Shown here in pieces: positions 1-10,043 of a stretch of 64,000 bases of DNA. Where the stretch lies: the NCBI GenBank assembly GCA_030435675.1, contig CM059621.1, positions 13,950,001 through 14,014,000 of the forward strand, read 5' to 3'. This stretch comes from Steinernema hermaphroditum (lineage: Eukaryota; Nematoda; Chromadorea; Rhabditida; Steinernematidae). Under the pieces are notes generated by a model. It was not told the DNA's origin and ran no database searches. It saw only the letters and a list, made by a program, of their open reading frames with translations. Position 1 is the stretch's first letter. Each line of letters begins with the position of its first letter. The position numbers and the translations under genes are program-made.

Positions 1-44
1 GCTCTGCGAGGAAAACGTTTCATAGTAGGAGTGTTCATAGTTCA

Positions 45-398
45 GTGTTTCCCTACTTGCACCTTGTGAACAGATCGGACATCGAAGAAGTAGACAGGAC
101 AATAGTGAGGATCAATGACTTCCGGCTCTCCAGTGAATTGATTAAAAGGATCAAGAAGCACGAACACTTAAGTTCGCCCTACTATGTGGTCTACGCTTTG
201 AACCACCCAACACGTTCGGATGTTGCTTACATCGTGGCCAGGGTATGGGAACGTATTGATACTTTGTTGTGGAACGCTCCGTATGCCAGAGGAACACCGG
301 AATTCGTTGAATACGCGAAGAGCGAGATTCAATTGATGTATATTGGCGATGTTGCAAGCATGATGTTCTGGGTGACTTTGATTTTTCCTCCAAGCTAA
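45..398 (+). CDS. Unrecognised ORF, possibly the last exon of a gene
   Basis: This is an open frame of 117 codons ending in TAA. The composition looks coding (charged and aromatic residues well mixed, no low complexity), but I recognise no family. A TTCAG acceptor lies at about 37-41 just ahead of the frame, so it may be a 3' exon whose upstream part lies before the window. The C-terminal 15 residues are hydrophobic. It could also be a fragment carried in the repeat-rich region that follows. Confidence 0.3.
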   Translation: MFPYLHLVNRSDIEEVDRTIVRINDFRLSSELIKRIKKHEHLSSPYYVVYALNHPTRSDVAYIVARVWERIDTLLWNAPYARGTPEFVEYAKSEIQLMYIGDVASMMFWVTLIFPPS

Positions 399-1095
399 AA
401 GTTGCTACTTATGCCGTCAATAAGCTGTTCACATGTTGCATATAAACATCGCTGTTGTAGTATTTGTTGCGTGCTGAAGAACGAGCTAGGTCCAAGGTTC
501 AGCCTAGTCTCAGCTCACTCGGAGCTTGACGCAGCTCGCTCGGGGTTTTTTTTACAGATACAAACCCTTACAACATCCACCCTATGAAATTATCGTCCCT
601 CGTGTCTGATTTGATCATGATGTCTGAAACTCACCTCTTCATTCCAACCATTCTCAAATCATGTGCCCTGTTTATGCCCTATTATTCCCCGATCCATGAT
701 CATATGAACTTCACTATCCCAAGCATTTATGAAACTCCTCGCTCCTTGAACTACATCACACAATCCAGAAATCATTTTCTTTTCTGAAGCTTCCGATCGT
801 TGTCAGCAGGGCTTTTGTTGTCAGCAGACCCTTCTCTACCAGATTGTGTGCAAAAAACACCCGATGCCTATGGCGGGTAGTTCGAACGTTCGAGGCAGCA
901 CGAAGCAGCAGAAACAGCACCAGACAGCGAATTCAGGCACATCGCCCTGGGACCTCAGGCAGCAGACAGCAGTGTCGTCGTTCGAAGCTCCGAGCAGCGA
1001 GGTCAGGCAAACCGCTGTGAGACCACAGGCAGCAGTCTGTCTGCTGCTTCTAGATCGCCGCTTCAAACCCAAGCATGACCGATGCTGTGTATAGT
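399..1095. other. No gene seen
   Basis: Only short frames are present. Positions 850-1060 are rich in CAGCAG/CAGACAG-like triplets, which keep several frames open on both strands; I see no protein family in them. Confidence 0.5.
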
Positions 1096-1290
1096 GCTGG
1101 ACAAAAGTATAGGCTACCCCACTTATTCGGCAGTTTTGAGGGAAACTGACTATCCCACGTGAAAAAGCGGCGCGAAAAACATAGGTTCCACGAGGAAAGA
1201 AGAAATCTCTGAATGAAAAATAATGTAAAAAAGTTCTAATAAATCTGAGAACCATTTACAGTTGGACAAAAGTATAGGCCACCTTAGACA
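1096..1290. mobile_element. Tc1-like terminal repeat fragments
   Basis: The string TGGACAAAAGTATAGGC occurs twice in the same orientation, near 1099 and near 1264. It resembles the ends of Tc1-type transposons, which commonly begin CAGT-GGACAAAAGTAT. Both copies point the same way, so this is not one intact element; two nested or truncated ends are more likely. No transposase is present between them. Confidence 0.45.
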
Positions 1291-1383
1291 TTTAATTCGT
1301 ATTTAATTAGTAACAAGCCTTGTTTTCACTATTATTCACTGGTACTATGTGTTTCACGGCTATTCTCTGCTGCAATGGGTCCA

Positions 1384-1860
1384 GCAAGCACATCCCCGGC
1401 CCCCCTCAGCGGGAAGCCGGAAGGCCTATCGAACGCCGACTACTTTTTCAACTGGCTTTCAGCCCTCCTCAGCCAGCACTTTTCTCAGAATCGAAATGCG
1501 TATGTTGTGATTATACTAGCGTAAACTGATATTTCCAGTGACCAGATCCGAGTGACATCGAAAGGATTCTTTAGCTTCAACAGCAACGTAGGGAAGATGC
1601 GGGACCACTTGAGAGACTTACTCATTCAACTTCGGGTGAGGTCGGGCTCGTAGAAGCTCCCTCATTTGCTTGCTTTCAGGAGGAGACGGGCGAGGGCACC
1701 TCGGACCTGTACATCGAGGAGAAGGAGGCCGAGATCCAGACCGCGCTGAACCAGAAGATGGCCGTGCCTGCTGTGCCCATCAAGAATCCCAGCGAGATCG
1801 ACGACGAACAGTCTTTTTCGTTCTTTTGTTATTTGCATTTTGTCAGAATGTTTTTTGAGT
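1384..1860 (+). pseudogene. Truncated exportin-1 (XPO1) 3' duplicate
   Basis: The segment matches the last three exons and two introns of the exportin-1 gene at 24075-24510 almost base for base. The first twelve exons are absent. A one-base insertion in a C run near 1400 shifts the frame relative to the parent. A 6-bp insertion near 1764 and a deletion of about 30 bp at the end remove the native stop, so the frame runs on into former 3' flank. The introns are still present, so this is a DNA-level duplication and not a retrocopy. It is not expected to make a working export receptor. Confidence 0.85.
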
Positions 1861-2112
1861 GAGTTCTGTGGGTGATTGTTGTTGTTCGTGTATGTTGTAT
1901 GTTCTTGCCTCTTTCCGCGATCGTCAGTGAAGTCCTGGAGAAGAAGATCATCACGATCGTCTGGTCGTCATGGCTATCAACAAGTTGACTGGTGTTTTTC
2001 AATGCATTTTTGTTTTCCTTCAGTATATACCAGATCCCACACCTTTGATTGCATCTCTCATGGGGTAATTGATTAATTTTGCCGTCAGACGTGGGAAATA
2101 ATCGCAAATGGC
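1384..2112 (+). repeat. Segmental duplicate of the XPO1 3' end and flank
   Basis: Similarity to the parent continues past the gene, from 1384 to about 2112 against about 24075 to 25285. The parent carries roughly 500 bp (about 24650-25160) that the copy lacks. Either the parent gained an insertion or the copy lost it. Confidence 0.8.
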
Positions 2113-2850
2113 ATGGACACCCATATGTACAGGGTGTCCCAAAAGTTCTGCGGGCTGCAAATGTGCACATTTTATAAAGTTGACCTTGCTCTTTAAGAGG
2201 TTCCAAATGAAATAATCAATAGAGTTCAAAATGGTAGAATTTCAGGGCCAAAACGATTTGTCTCAAAGCTTGGGAAAGATCTCGCGACAGACAGTCATTG
2301 TTGATTTCGATCCATGGAACAGCACCCAGTCCTCTTGCAGAATAAAATTTCCATCCGGGATGTGTTCTGAGGCGAAGCGGGTGACCTCCTACCCCGAGAT
2401 CTCATGCTGCCACACTTCCGAGTTGGTTTCAACATTTCACTTCATGGTATTCACCATTTGAGTGAACAACTACAGCCCACTCCTCGGGCAAAAGCTGGGT
2501 CCATTGTGCAGTTCCGAGTTAAGAAATGTTTTGGTCTCACTTTCGACCTCTTTGTCTTATTCGGAGTGATTTCCTCTGATATCGTCAATTGTGGAGGAGC
2601 ACAAATGGTGATTAGATAAAGCTAAGAGAGTGATAGATAAACAGCAAAAAAGGAATCTCTCAGCTCAAAGTGGAAAGCCATTCCGGGGGTCAACTTGAAA
2701 AATTGAGGTCTCAGGCACCAAACTGTGAAGTGTGAATTTTCCCACATTTGGCCTCTATTTCCGTAAAGTAAGCACGAGTTCGTGGAGTAGTTATGCGTGG
2801 TAGGTAGCTGTGAGTGAGGGCCACCTGCTCAATAGGCCACAAAAGTATCA
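2113..2850. other. Intergenic, with a mariner-like end near 2130
   Basis: At about 2127 the sequence ACAGGGTGTCCCAAAAGTTC resembles the terminal repeat of some mariner-type elements. No partner end and no transposase were found. The remaining open frames are short and I recognise no protein. Confidence 0.35.
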
Positions 2851-2930
2851 ATAGGTCGCTTGGTCTCGACGCGATCGTCCTTTCAAATTTCCTTCCTTCG
2901 TGCGTTCGTCCGTAGTCAAATCGCGCTCGG
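2851..2930. repeat. Dispersed repeat, copy 1
   Basis: About 75 bp around TTGGTCTCGACGCGATCG matches 14777-14850 with scattered mismatches. A related piece around GCGCCGCCAGCC links 7945-7990 to 14850-14890, so the two stretches may be parts of one longer family. Confidence 0.6.
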
Positions 2931-3045
2931 CGACGATAGTACTTAACCAATTGGAAACGTTAGCGTTAACGGAGCATGATCCGATCCGATGATCCAAAAA
3001 GACCATCTTTTTGAGATTAGCTCATGTTGTGATACATAACCAAGA

Positions 3046-3571
3046 CAACAATAGGTGCATTCGGAAGGCAAGACCCAATGATGTACGTGGTTGAAGGCAG
3101 TCACCGTCCATCACACATCACAAAAACAAAAAACATCACTTCGCATTTTGCCATCTCAAGGTGCCAAAAAAATGACCATAAAAAATGAATAGACCTCTAA
3201 GATCAAAAGGAATGCTTTTTGCTTAAATAGTAACACGTAGACAAGCTAAGCGACACCAAAAAGGGCGTCTATAAATGGGCCTTAAGATCAAAAGGAATGC
3301 AATGGACAAGTGTCGAATCATAGTGTGGGGTGAGAGTTCGCTGTAGTCAACAACGCACCAATCAATTTAGCCGCAAGTGTAAGCATGGCGAAAAACATGA
3401 ATGTTTACCAAGTGGCCCATTTTTAATGTGCCAACCCAATAGTAGATAGAGCAGAGTCTGTTCTGTGGTAAATGAAGTTTTTCTGGCGATTTGCGATTGA
3501 TTCCAGGGTGAAAAGCTATTCATTCATGAACTCGGTAGATCCCGGATCTACGGTTTGCGACCAGCCGAATT
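3046..3571. repeat. Dispersed repeat family, copy A
   Basis: Shares blocks of near identity, in the same order, with 6623-6980: the block beginning ATAGGTGCATTCGGAAGG, the block CACTTCGCATTTTGCCATC, and a long block ending TTTGCGACCAGCCGAAT. Copy A has about 150 bp (around 3190-3345) that the other lacks. No coding potential. Probably a non-autonomous transposon; a mariner-like TGCCAACCCAATA motif lies inside. Confidence 0.75.
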
Positions 3572-3700
3572 GACATTCAGAACGGACCAAGAACGTCGAA
3601 GAAAAAATTCCGGCCACACGGTGGGACCGAAATCTGATACACAGTCTCCAAGGACAACGCACTACCACCTCGCCAAACGCGCAATTAATGGTACAGAGTT

Positions 3701-3859
3701 AAGGGCCAGTTATAGTTGCGGAAACAGTTTCCGGAAACAGTTTCCGCCATTGTAAAAACTGTTTCCGGAAACAGTTTCCGGGGCGGAAACAGTTTTCAAG
3801 CATGTTTGAAAACAGTTTTCTGTTTCCGGAAACAGTTTCCGCAACTATAACTGGCCCTT
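3701..3859. mobile_element. Palindromic MITE-like element built of AAACAGTTTCCGG units
   Basis: The outer 19 bp (AAGGGCCAGTTATAGTTGC) is repeated inverted at 3841-3859, and the interior is made of alternating GGAAACAGTTTCC palindromes. The element is about 160 bp and would fold into one hairpin with several alternative registers. A TA dinucleotide lies at both edges, consistent with a Tc1/mariner-type target duplication, but the edges are offset by one base. Confidence 0.65.
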
Positions 3860-3892
3860 TAGGGTCGCATATGCTACAGGCGGCGTGCGGTC

Positions 3893-4905
3893 AAAATGTC
3901 CAAAACCAAAATGTCCAAAAACAAAATGGCCAATGGACAGAATGTCCAACGAAAAAATGTCCAATGACAAAGTGTCCAAAATACAAAGGGTGGGGTACTT
4001 TTTTGGTGGGATTTTTCTCTTCGTTTCGTCGTAATGTGTCCATCTCTTGTTCACTGACAAAATGTCCAAAATGGTCAAAATCCCGTGGTTCTGCAAAGAA
4101 TTTGCGTGCAGGTCCCCTAAACTACCGTAAGTGTCCATGCGCGATGTCTCCGCCGTCTAACGAATACATGAATACACCTGAGTATATCAGTACCAACCTT
4201 TAACTGATACATCTGCAGTGTCTCGATGAACTTCCACATGGTTGGGTGTGCGCAACCAAACAGTTTCACGAGCGCGCTATGAAACGCTTCAACCGAATTA
4301 TTCGTTTTCGGCTGATCGGCCATTAGTCGAGCATGCACATTCCATGTCTCCTGCGAGAACAATGAAAGGTTGGATCCACGGAACGGCTGCCGGCCAACAT
4401 AGTTCACTTCAAACCAATTACGCATCGGATCAGGACGTTGGTCTAGTACTGCTGTTAGGTCTCCCCAAACTTCGAGTATCTTGTCTAAAGGAACGAAGGC
4501 TATGGCGCGAATCATTCTGACTTGGAGGTTTAGTATTCTATCCTTTCGTAACTGGCTTTTGAGTGTTAATTTGTCGTTGTTGACTCTGAGCCAAGTGGAA
4601 GAAACATCCGGTAACTTGTATTCCCGGGAAAACGGTTCGAAATGCCTTTATGGCTGCTGCTTCAAAATCTGCAAATACACAGCCAATATACGTTATACCA
4701 TTCCGAAGCTTACCTACGACCAGACTTGATGGAGAGAATGACGGCTTGAGATCTTTGATTGCTTTGAGCATCTTAAGATAAGTCTTCGTAGTCCAGTGCA
4801 GGGTTGTCGATCGGCATATTTTACTTCGTAGGTATACGACAGCGCATTTTGTCATTGGACATTTTTTCGTTGGACATTCTGTCCATTGGCCATTTTGGTT
4901 TTACA
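3893..4905 (-). mobile_element. MULE-type DNA transposon remnant with inverted ends
   Basis: The left end (about 3893-3990) contains repeats of AAAATGTCCA, and the segment AATGGCCAATGGACAGAATG is found inverted at about 4860-4900. The left arm has additional AAAATGTCC units. Between the arms the minus strand encodes pieces of a MULE transposase. At about 1 kb it is too short for a complete autonomous element. No clean 9-bp target duplication was found. Confidence 0.75.
4117..4855 (-). pseudogene. MULE transposase fragment, frameshifted
   Basis: Two minus-strand frames (4538-4855, then 4117-4515) read as consecutive parts of a Mutator-like transposase. The first holds DFEAAAIKAF and GCFFHLAQS, typical of the MULE transposase core: an Asp followed by the C-FH motif. 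The second holds PKTNNSVEAFHSAL, like the downstream TNN-VE-FH motif. They are in different frames with a stop at about 4532, so the gene is broken. The N-terminal DNA-binding part is missing. This would have moved the surrounding element by cut-and-paste; it is now inactive. Confidence 0.8.
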
Positions 4906-4997
4906 AACAGAGTCGGGAAAAGACTAAGCATTTTCAAGAGCTTAGAACCTCGTCAATCATTGCGTCGTGGTCTGGATATGCTAGCCGAAATTGAACA

Positions 4998-5774
4998 GTC
5001 CGCCGTGTTGGTGGATTTAAGAAGTGCGAGCGTGATGATTTACTAGAAGAAGCAGTGAACCTTGTTGGTTCACTTGAGAAGACCTATCCTTGGACATCAC
5101 AGTGTTTCAAATCGTTCAAGATTGAATACTTCGCCCGTGTCAAGCTGCTTAAGGAGCAAGTACTTGCTGTACTTCCACTCCGACGCAAGCCACAAGACTC
5201 GGCGCGGGGAGGCTCATCCATGACGAGTTCCGTACTAGAACGTATATCAACCAAGAACGAGGGCAACGTACGAGAAGCTATCAAGCGTAATAGAGGAGCG
5301 AGCCTATCTGACTCATCGTCTCCGCCAAAGAAGCGTACCGTAGAAGCTCTAAGCAACGGGAAGATAGAAATTTTGGAGAAGCACCTGGAAGAAGCCAAAC
5401 AGAATAAAGAACGTATCTTGAACAAACGCAAGGAAGATTTCAAGAATGCCGAGGCCAACAAGGACAAGCCACTCTGCAATCCCTCTCGTTCAGGACCTCC
5501 GTTCATCAACTGCCTACTGTGTAGTGGTAGCCACTTCACGAACAGCTGCTACATCTACCAGTCTTATGAAGAACGAAGAAAGCGATGCGCAACGCTGAGG
5601 CTGTGTACTTGTTGTATGCATCGCCAACATGCTGGGCGCTGTCGGCTGTCCCACGCTTGTAAAGCCTGCCAACGGAGAACACACAAGACGCCGATGTGCA
5701 AGTGGTATATGGAACTCGACGATTCCATCAACAAGATCAAAGAAGAGCTTAAAGCTGCCGAAGAACGTAAGTAA
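4998..5774 (+). CDS. Gag-like zinc-knuckle protein, partial
   Basis: The frame is open from just after a TGA at about 4997 to a TAA at 5774, with no convincing ATG at the start, so it is a fragment or an internal exon. It has a lysine- and glutamate-rich middle likely to be helical. The C-terminal third has a run of Cys and His pairs (CLLCSGSHFTNSC, then CTCCMHRQHAGRC, then CKAC-HKTPMC). This spacing resembles the zinc-knuckle array at the end of BEL/Pao-type gag proteins. A good donor (GTAAGT) overlaps the last codons at about 5770, so translation may continue into another exon. No protease or reverse transcriptase follows. It is most likely a retroelement relic; a domesticated gag is possible. 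Confidence 0.55.
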   Translation, partial: VRRVGGFKKCERDDLLEEAVNLVGSLEKTYPWTSQCFKSFKIEYFARVKLLKEQVLAVLPLRRKPQDSARGGSSMTSSVLERISTKNEGNVREAIKRNRGASLSDSSSPPKKRTVEALSNGKIEILEKHLEEAKQNKERILNKRKEDFKNAEANKDKPLCNPSRSGPPFINCLLCSGSHFTNSCYIYQSYEERRKRCATLRLCTCCMHRQHAGRCRLSHACKACQRRTHKTPMCKWYMELDDSINKIKEELKAAEERK

Positions 5775-6622
5775 GGAAGAAACCAAACGTATCTCATCTC
5801 ACGTATTCACGTATCAAACTTAATGAGTATATCAACGTAACTAAGGACGTATTTCAATTCAAACCTCACGTATCCTTCGCTGTAGGCCGGGAGTGTCGCG
5901 ACAACCCTGTCGCGATGTTCCTTTTTATCGTTAATCACTATGTTTCTTACTAATGTCTGCACATTTAGTGCCTTTTCTGTTGTATTAACCTGCTGATGGA
6001 TGTTCCATCACACCTACGATGTCTACGACGCGCCGAAGCCGAACATCTGATGTCTACGAAGCGCCGTCTCGATTGCGTCAGCCTGGTCCCGCCACGATAT
6101 CCACCGTCGACGGATTCCAGAACATTCTACGCGCTGGAGCGAGAAGATTTGCCGTGAAGCCGCGCGCTCGTTGGAAACGACGACTGAAGTCCAAGCCGTT
6201 CGGACTTGTTGTTCGATCATCTGGATCGTTTTGTATTTGGTTGAATCGCTGTAGATTCGTTTGTTGTTGTTTGGTGCAGTCCAGAGGGACGCTTCATAAA
6301 AGAGTGAAAAGAGCACCGTTGTTGTTGTTGTATCTTGCGCGACCAGTGTCCGCATATCAATTTGTTGTTGTCGCCGTCGTCGTTTGTGAAGCCGTTTGTT
6401 GTTGTGTGACGTTTGTGTTTCGTCACGGTGCTTGGAGCAAGATCCGCACCATTTATCGTTGTACATCTGAGGATTTTACCGCGTGGCAGCAGTTATCTAC
6501 GTATCTCCATTGTTTGGAGACGTTTATTCCTGTTTTGGCGAGCATCCTATCACGTATTGAACATCGGTTGCGTGGAACGTATAGCAGTCAGAATAGGACA
6601 GTGAGTTCATAACGTTTTCCAC
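5775..6622. other. No supported gene; TTG/GTT-rich stretch
   Basis: A 197-codon frame at 6019-6612 exists, but the middle is rich in GTTGTTGTT runs and the translation is low-complexity with no recognisable domain. I do not support it as a gene. Confidence 0.45.
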
Positions 6623-6980
6623 AATAGGTGCATTCGGAAGGCAAGACCCAATGATGTACGTGGTTGAAGGCAGTCACCGTCCATCACACAATTAATACCA
6701 TAGGAAGCCCGTACATCACTTCGCATTTTGCCATCTCAAGGTATCAAAAAAATGACCATCAAAAATGAACTCAACAACGCACCAATCAATTGTAACCATG
6801 GCGAAAAAAAATGAATGTTTACCAAGTGGGCCATTTTCAATGTGCCAACCCAATAGTAGATAGAGCAGAGTCTGTTCTGTGGTAAATGAAGTTTTTCTGG
6901 CGAGTTGCGATTGATTCCAGGGTGAAAAGCTATTCATGAACTCGGTAGTTCCCGGATCTATGGTTTGCGACCAGCCGAAT
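6623..6980. repeat. Dispersed repeat family, copy B
   Basis: Second copy of the family at 3046-3571, with the same block order and an internal deletion of about 150 bp. Both copies end at the same GACCAGCCGAAT string. Confidence 0.75.
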
Positions 6981-8100
6981 CATGCGTTGGTAAATATTGC
7001 GGCGGTTCGCCTGTTTTTCCACTCAAAGCGTCGGTGACGACATTGTCGAAAGCTTTAAGCTTCAGATCTTCCTTACCTATCCTTCTAGCGCTTCTTTCAC
7101 TAAATCCGAGGTCTCTGGCGGCCTTTCTTTAAAAGCTGATCCTTCTTTCGGCGAAATCATCCTCAAGTCTTTTTGATTTGCGTCTATTTTTTGGTTGCAC
7201 ATGCGGAACGGCGTTTTCCGCCTCTGGGACGTTCTCCAGGTCTTTAAGAGTTTTTAAAACGTTTTGCCACATTTTAGACGTGTTGCTTGTTGCGTTTTAG
7301 CAGCTCTATCTAATCCCCACCTGTGTTCATCCACAACTAACGACATTAAAGGAAACCATTTAATATAAAACCAATAGGTCGGAAATTGGACCTAAATTTT
7401 TTCGACTCAAAACCCCGGATTTTCTGTGAGAGAGGAATCCGCCTCTTGCCCACAAGGTAGGCTCACGCTAACCATTCGAATGGTGAATACATTAAGTAAA
7501 AAGTTGAATAATATGTAATAAAAAACTAACCTTCATTACGAAAATGCGAAATTTTCAATGCATCAACCCAATAGTTACGAAATTGGATATGACTTGTGAT
7601 GAACAAGGGGAATTGACACATGAATTTAACCTGCCCATGACTGAAGAGACTAATGACTTTTACATGATTCTGACTGACAAGCGACCCTCACAAAGTGTCC
7701 CACGCCGATCGAAATGAAATTTGTGCAGTATGGCCAGGACTTTCATTTGTGTCCCCAGCAATCTTTTGTGTCCCCAGGTCGTCCACTCGCTCTCTCTGAG
7801 GCTGTCTGTCTGAGCCGACTGAGTTGAGTGAGCGGCCGTTCCAATCCGTCGTGGCTGGCGTGGAACGTAAGCCGAATTGTATCTCGCCAAGAAGACGGTC
7901 AACACAGCCTGACCACCCGCGCCGCTCACTCAAGCCAAAGAATCGCCCCAACTCCGAAGTCTGCGCCGCCAGCCACTCCGAAGATGGGATTCCACGTCGC
8001 CTATCGTGCTCCACCACAGCGCATCTTCTGGATACAGCCTTTTCATCGCTCATCACTGGATACAACCTTTTCATTTCAAATTTTTTACAGAAACAGAAAA
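6981..8100. other. No gene seen
   Basis: AT-rich intergenic DNA. At 7553-7574 there is an inverted copy of the mariner-like string TTGGGTTGATGCATTGAAAA. Frames around 7690-8245 overlap the foldback element and show no protein family. Confidence 0.45.
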
Positions 8101-8101
8101 A

Positions 8102-8489
8102 AGAAAACAGAGGTGAAAATTCCACGGAGGAGATAGCTTTTTCATCTCCCCGACATGTGTTTACTCTAGTTTTGTTCTTGTCCAAACTGGCAGAACAGAT
8201 TTCGCCGCTCGTCCTTCTCATCAGAGAATGCATTTGGAGCGACATGAAAGCGATTTGAATGCGAATAAAAACCGGACATTCGCGGTACGGGACCTCAGCG
8301 TGTAAGTGCGATGTTCTGAATGCATCGATCTGATCCGCATCGAATCGCTTTCATGTCGCTCCAAATGCATTCTCTGATGAGAAGGACGAGCGGCGCAATC
8401 TGTTCTGCCAGTTTGGACAAGAACAAAACTAGAGTACACACATGTCGGGGAGATGAAAAAGTTAGCTCCTCCGTGGAATTTCCACCTTT
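8102..8489. repeat. Foldback element with 150-bp inverted arms
   Basis: The left arm (about 8108-8260) and right arm (about 8341-8489) are near-perfect inverted copies, with only a few mismatches and small indels, separated by about 80 bp. The RNA or single strand would form a very long hairpin. No transposase and no obvious terminal motif of a named superfamily. Confidence 0.85.
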
Positions 8490-8689
8490 AGCGCTCAGTG
8501 ATGGCTCAAACGATCCGCCAGAGACAGATCTACAAAACAATGTTGAGTTTTTTGAAATGACATCTCGTACGTGAAGAAAACATGCGACTTATCCACAAGT
8601 TCACATCGAACGTAGCGTTCACAATATAATGACCAATCGTTATTTGATGCTTCATTCCAGCGGCCTGGTAGTATCGTGAAATCGTCAGC

Positions 8690-10043
8690 CCATCGTACTG
8701 GAGGTCTTACGGTTGGACGTTTCGCGTCATCGTAGTCGTTCGTTACTTCCCATAAAGTGACTTCTTGGGAGCATTTGTGCGTTTCGGATATCAGCTTCCG
8801 TCCGTAGTTCCACTTTCTTCTTGTAAGTTTTTTTTAAGCGAGTGTAAGACGCCCAAGAGGCAGATATCCGTCGCGAAATTTCTGAATTATGGTTTCTTGG
8901 CCAGCGCATCAGTTGTCCCAAATACGTAAATTCTCGAACTTTCCCAATTCTTCCATCTTCTATTTGCATTTCCCTTCCGTCGTGCGGAATACGGTCTTGA
9001 TTCATCCATTTTGTCTCCGACATATTTACATGAAGTCCAATCTCTGTAGTACGACTTTCACGACTTTATTTCGCGAATCAAAAGCATTATGCCTTGCGCG
9101 ACACCGAAAATAGACAAACAAAGGATGTCTGGCAGACGACTTCATCCCTGGCGCGGCGTAGATGTCGAACCGGTCGTAGACGGCGCACTTCACGGGGCAT
9201 CTGGGAATCGGCAAATCTTCAGCTGCGGCAGCGGAATATCGTTTGCGGCACAGCGGACGCTTCTGAGCTTGCATCTGATGGTCCGTGGTCCGGGAGTTGC
9301 GTCTTCGCTGGTCCTCAGAGCGTCGGCGACCTTCGGGATGACATCTGACGCAGCGTCGGGCGTCGGATTCCTGGCATCAAACATCTTGTTGTCAGCGGTG
9401 GTGGGACTACGGCTTCCGGGTGTCCCAATTCCCTCTGGAAGCCGGAGCAGTCACAACTGCCACGGGGTTTGCCATCTGGCCAACCAGACACTCAGAGAGC
9501 GACCGGAGGGACCGACCGCTCGCCACCGCGACACGAGTGAGAGTCAATCCCTGTAGTAACATTCGCAAATTCCCATAATAGATCTTGAGCTTCGTTAAAA
9601 CTTTTGGCAAATAAAACAACGTCGTCCGCATAAGCCAAGTAATTCAATCGGCGACCATTAATCATTAATCCTCGGTTGTTCCAGTCCAGTTTCTCCAGGG
9701 CGTAATGTAACGTAAGAATGAACAGTAACGGAGATAAGGTGTCTCCCTGACGTACTCCTTTCTTGGTTTCAAACTCTGCTGCTTGTCCGTCGATAAAAAC
9801 TGCAGATTTGCCGCTTGCATACGGTAGTTTAATCATATCAATCACGTTCACGTCGACCTCGTAGAATTGTAACGCATCCCAGATGGAGTTGAATTCGATG
9901 CTGTCGAAAGCTTTGGTAAAGTCCACAAATACGGCGTACAGTGGGACATTGTATACAGTGGGACACACGACGGTATAAGCCATATTTTTATTGGGTTGGT
10001 GCATTGAAAATGTCGCTTTTTTATTTTTCGTCTGTTTTCGCAC
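8690..10043 (-). pseudogene. Old RTE-type LINE reverse transcriptase, interrupted
   Basis: The minus strand from about 10043 to 9559 encodes the reverse transcriptase core: VFVDFTKAFDSIEF, KKGVRQGDTLSPLLF and the catalytic YADD box. The reading continues after an inserted 0.5-kb segment, from about 9036 to 8727, with FTYLGQLM and the downstream thumb-like region. The line-up with the intact RTE copy at 11334-14387 is clear (its equivalents are FVDYEKAFD, GVRQGDTISP, FADD). The endonuclease part is missing and the 5' part is scrambled by other insertions near 9960-10080. Not functional. Confidence 0.8.
9052..9543 (-). mobile_element. Nested retroelement insertion within the old LINE
   Basis: A 0.5-kb segment splits the old reverse transcriptase frame. 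Its flanks carry a near-perfect 15-bp direct repeat (CAATCTCTGTAGTA at about 9038, CAATCCCTGTAGTA at about 9545), and removing the insert restores the reading frame. On the minus strand it starts with GCGGTGG-GAGCGGTCGGT, closely like the 5' end of the RTE element at 14340-14390. It may be a short RTE-derived or SINE-like passenger. No protein was recognised. Confidence 0.7.

Noticed and set aside
3721..4000. CRISPR-like array of short repeats
   Set aside because: The units are contiguous palindromes or degenerate decamers without unique spacers, and the genome is eukaryotic.
3845..4138. 97-codon minus-strand frame with repeated GHF and DIFSLD
   Set aside because: Translation of the AAAATGTCCA repeats in the MULE terminus, not a protein.
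6019..6612. 197-codon plus-strand frame
   Set aside because: Low-complexity GTT/TTG-driven sequence; no domain, no splice or start context.
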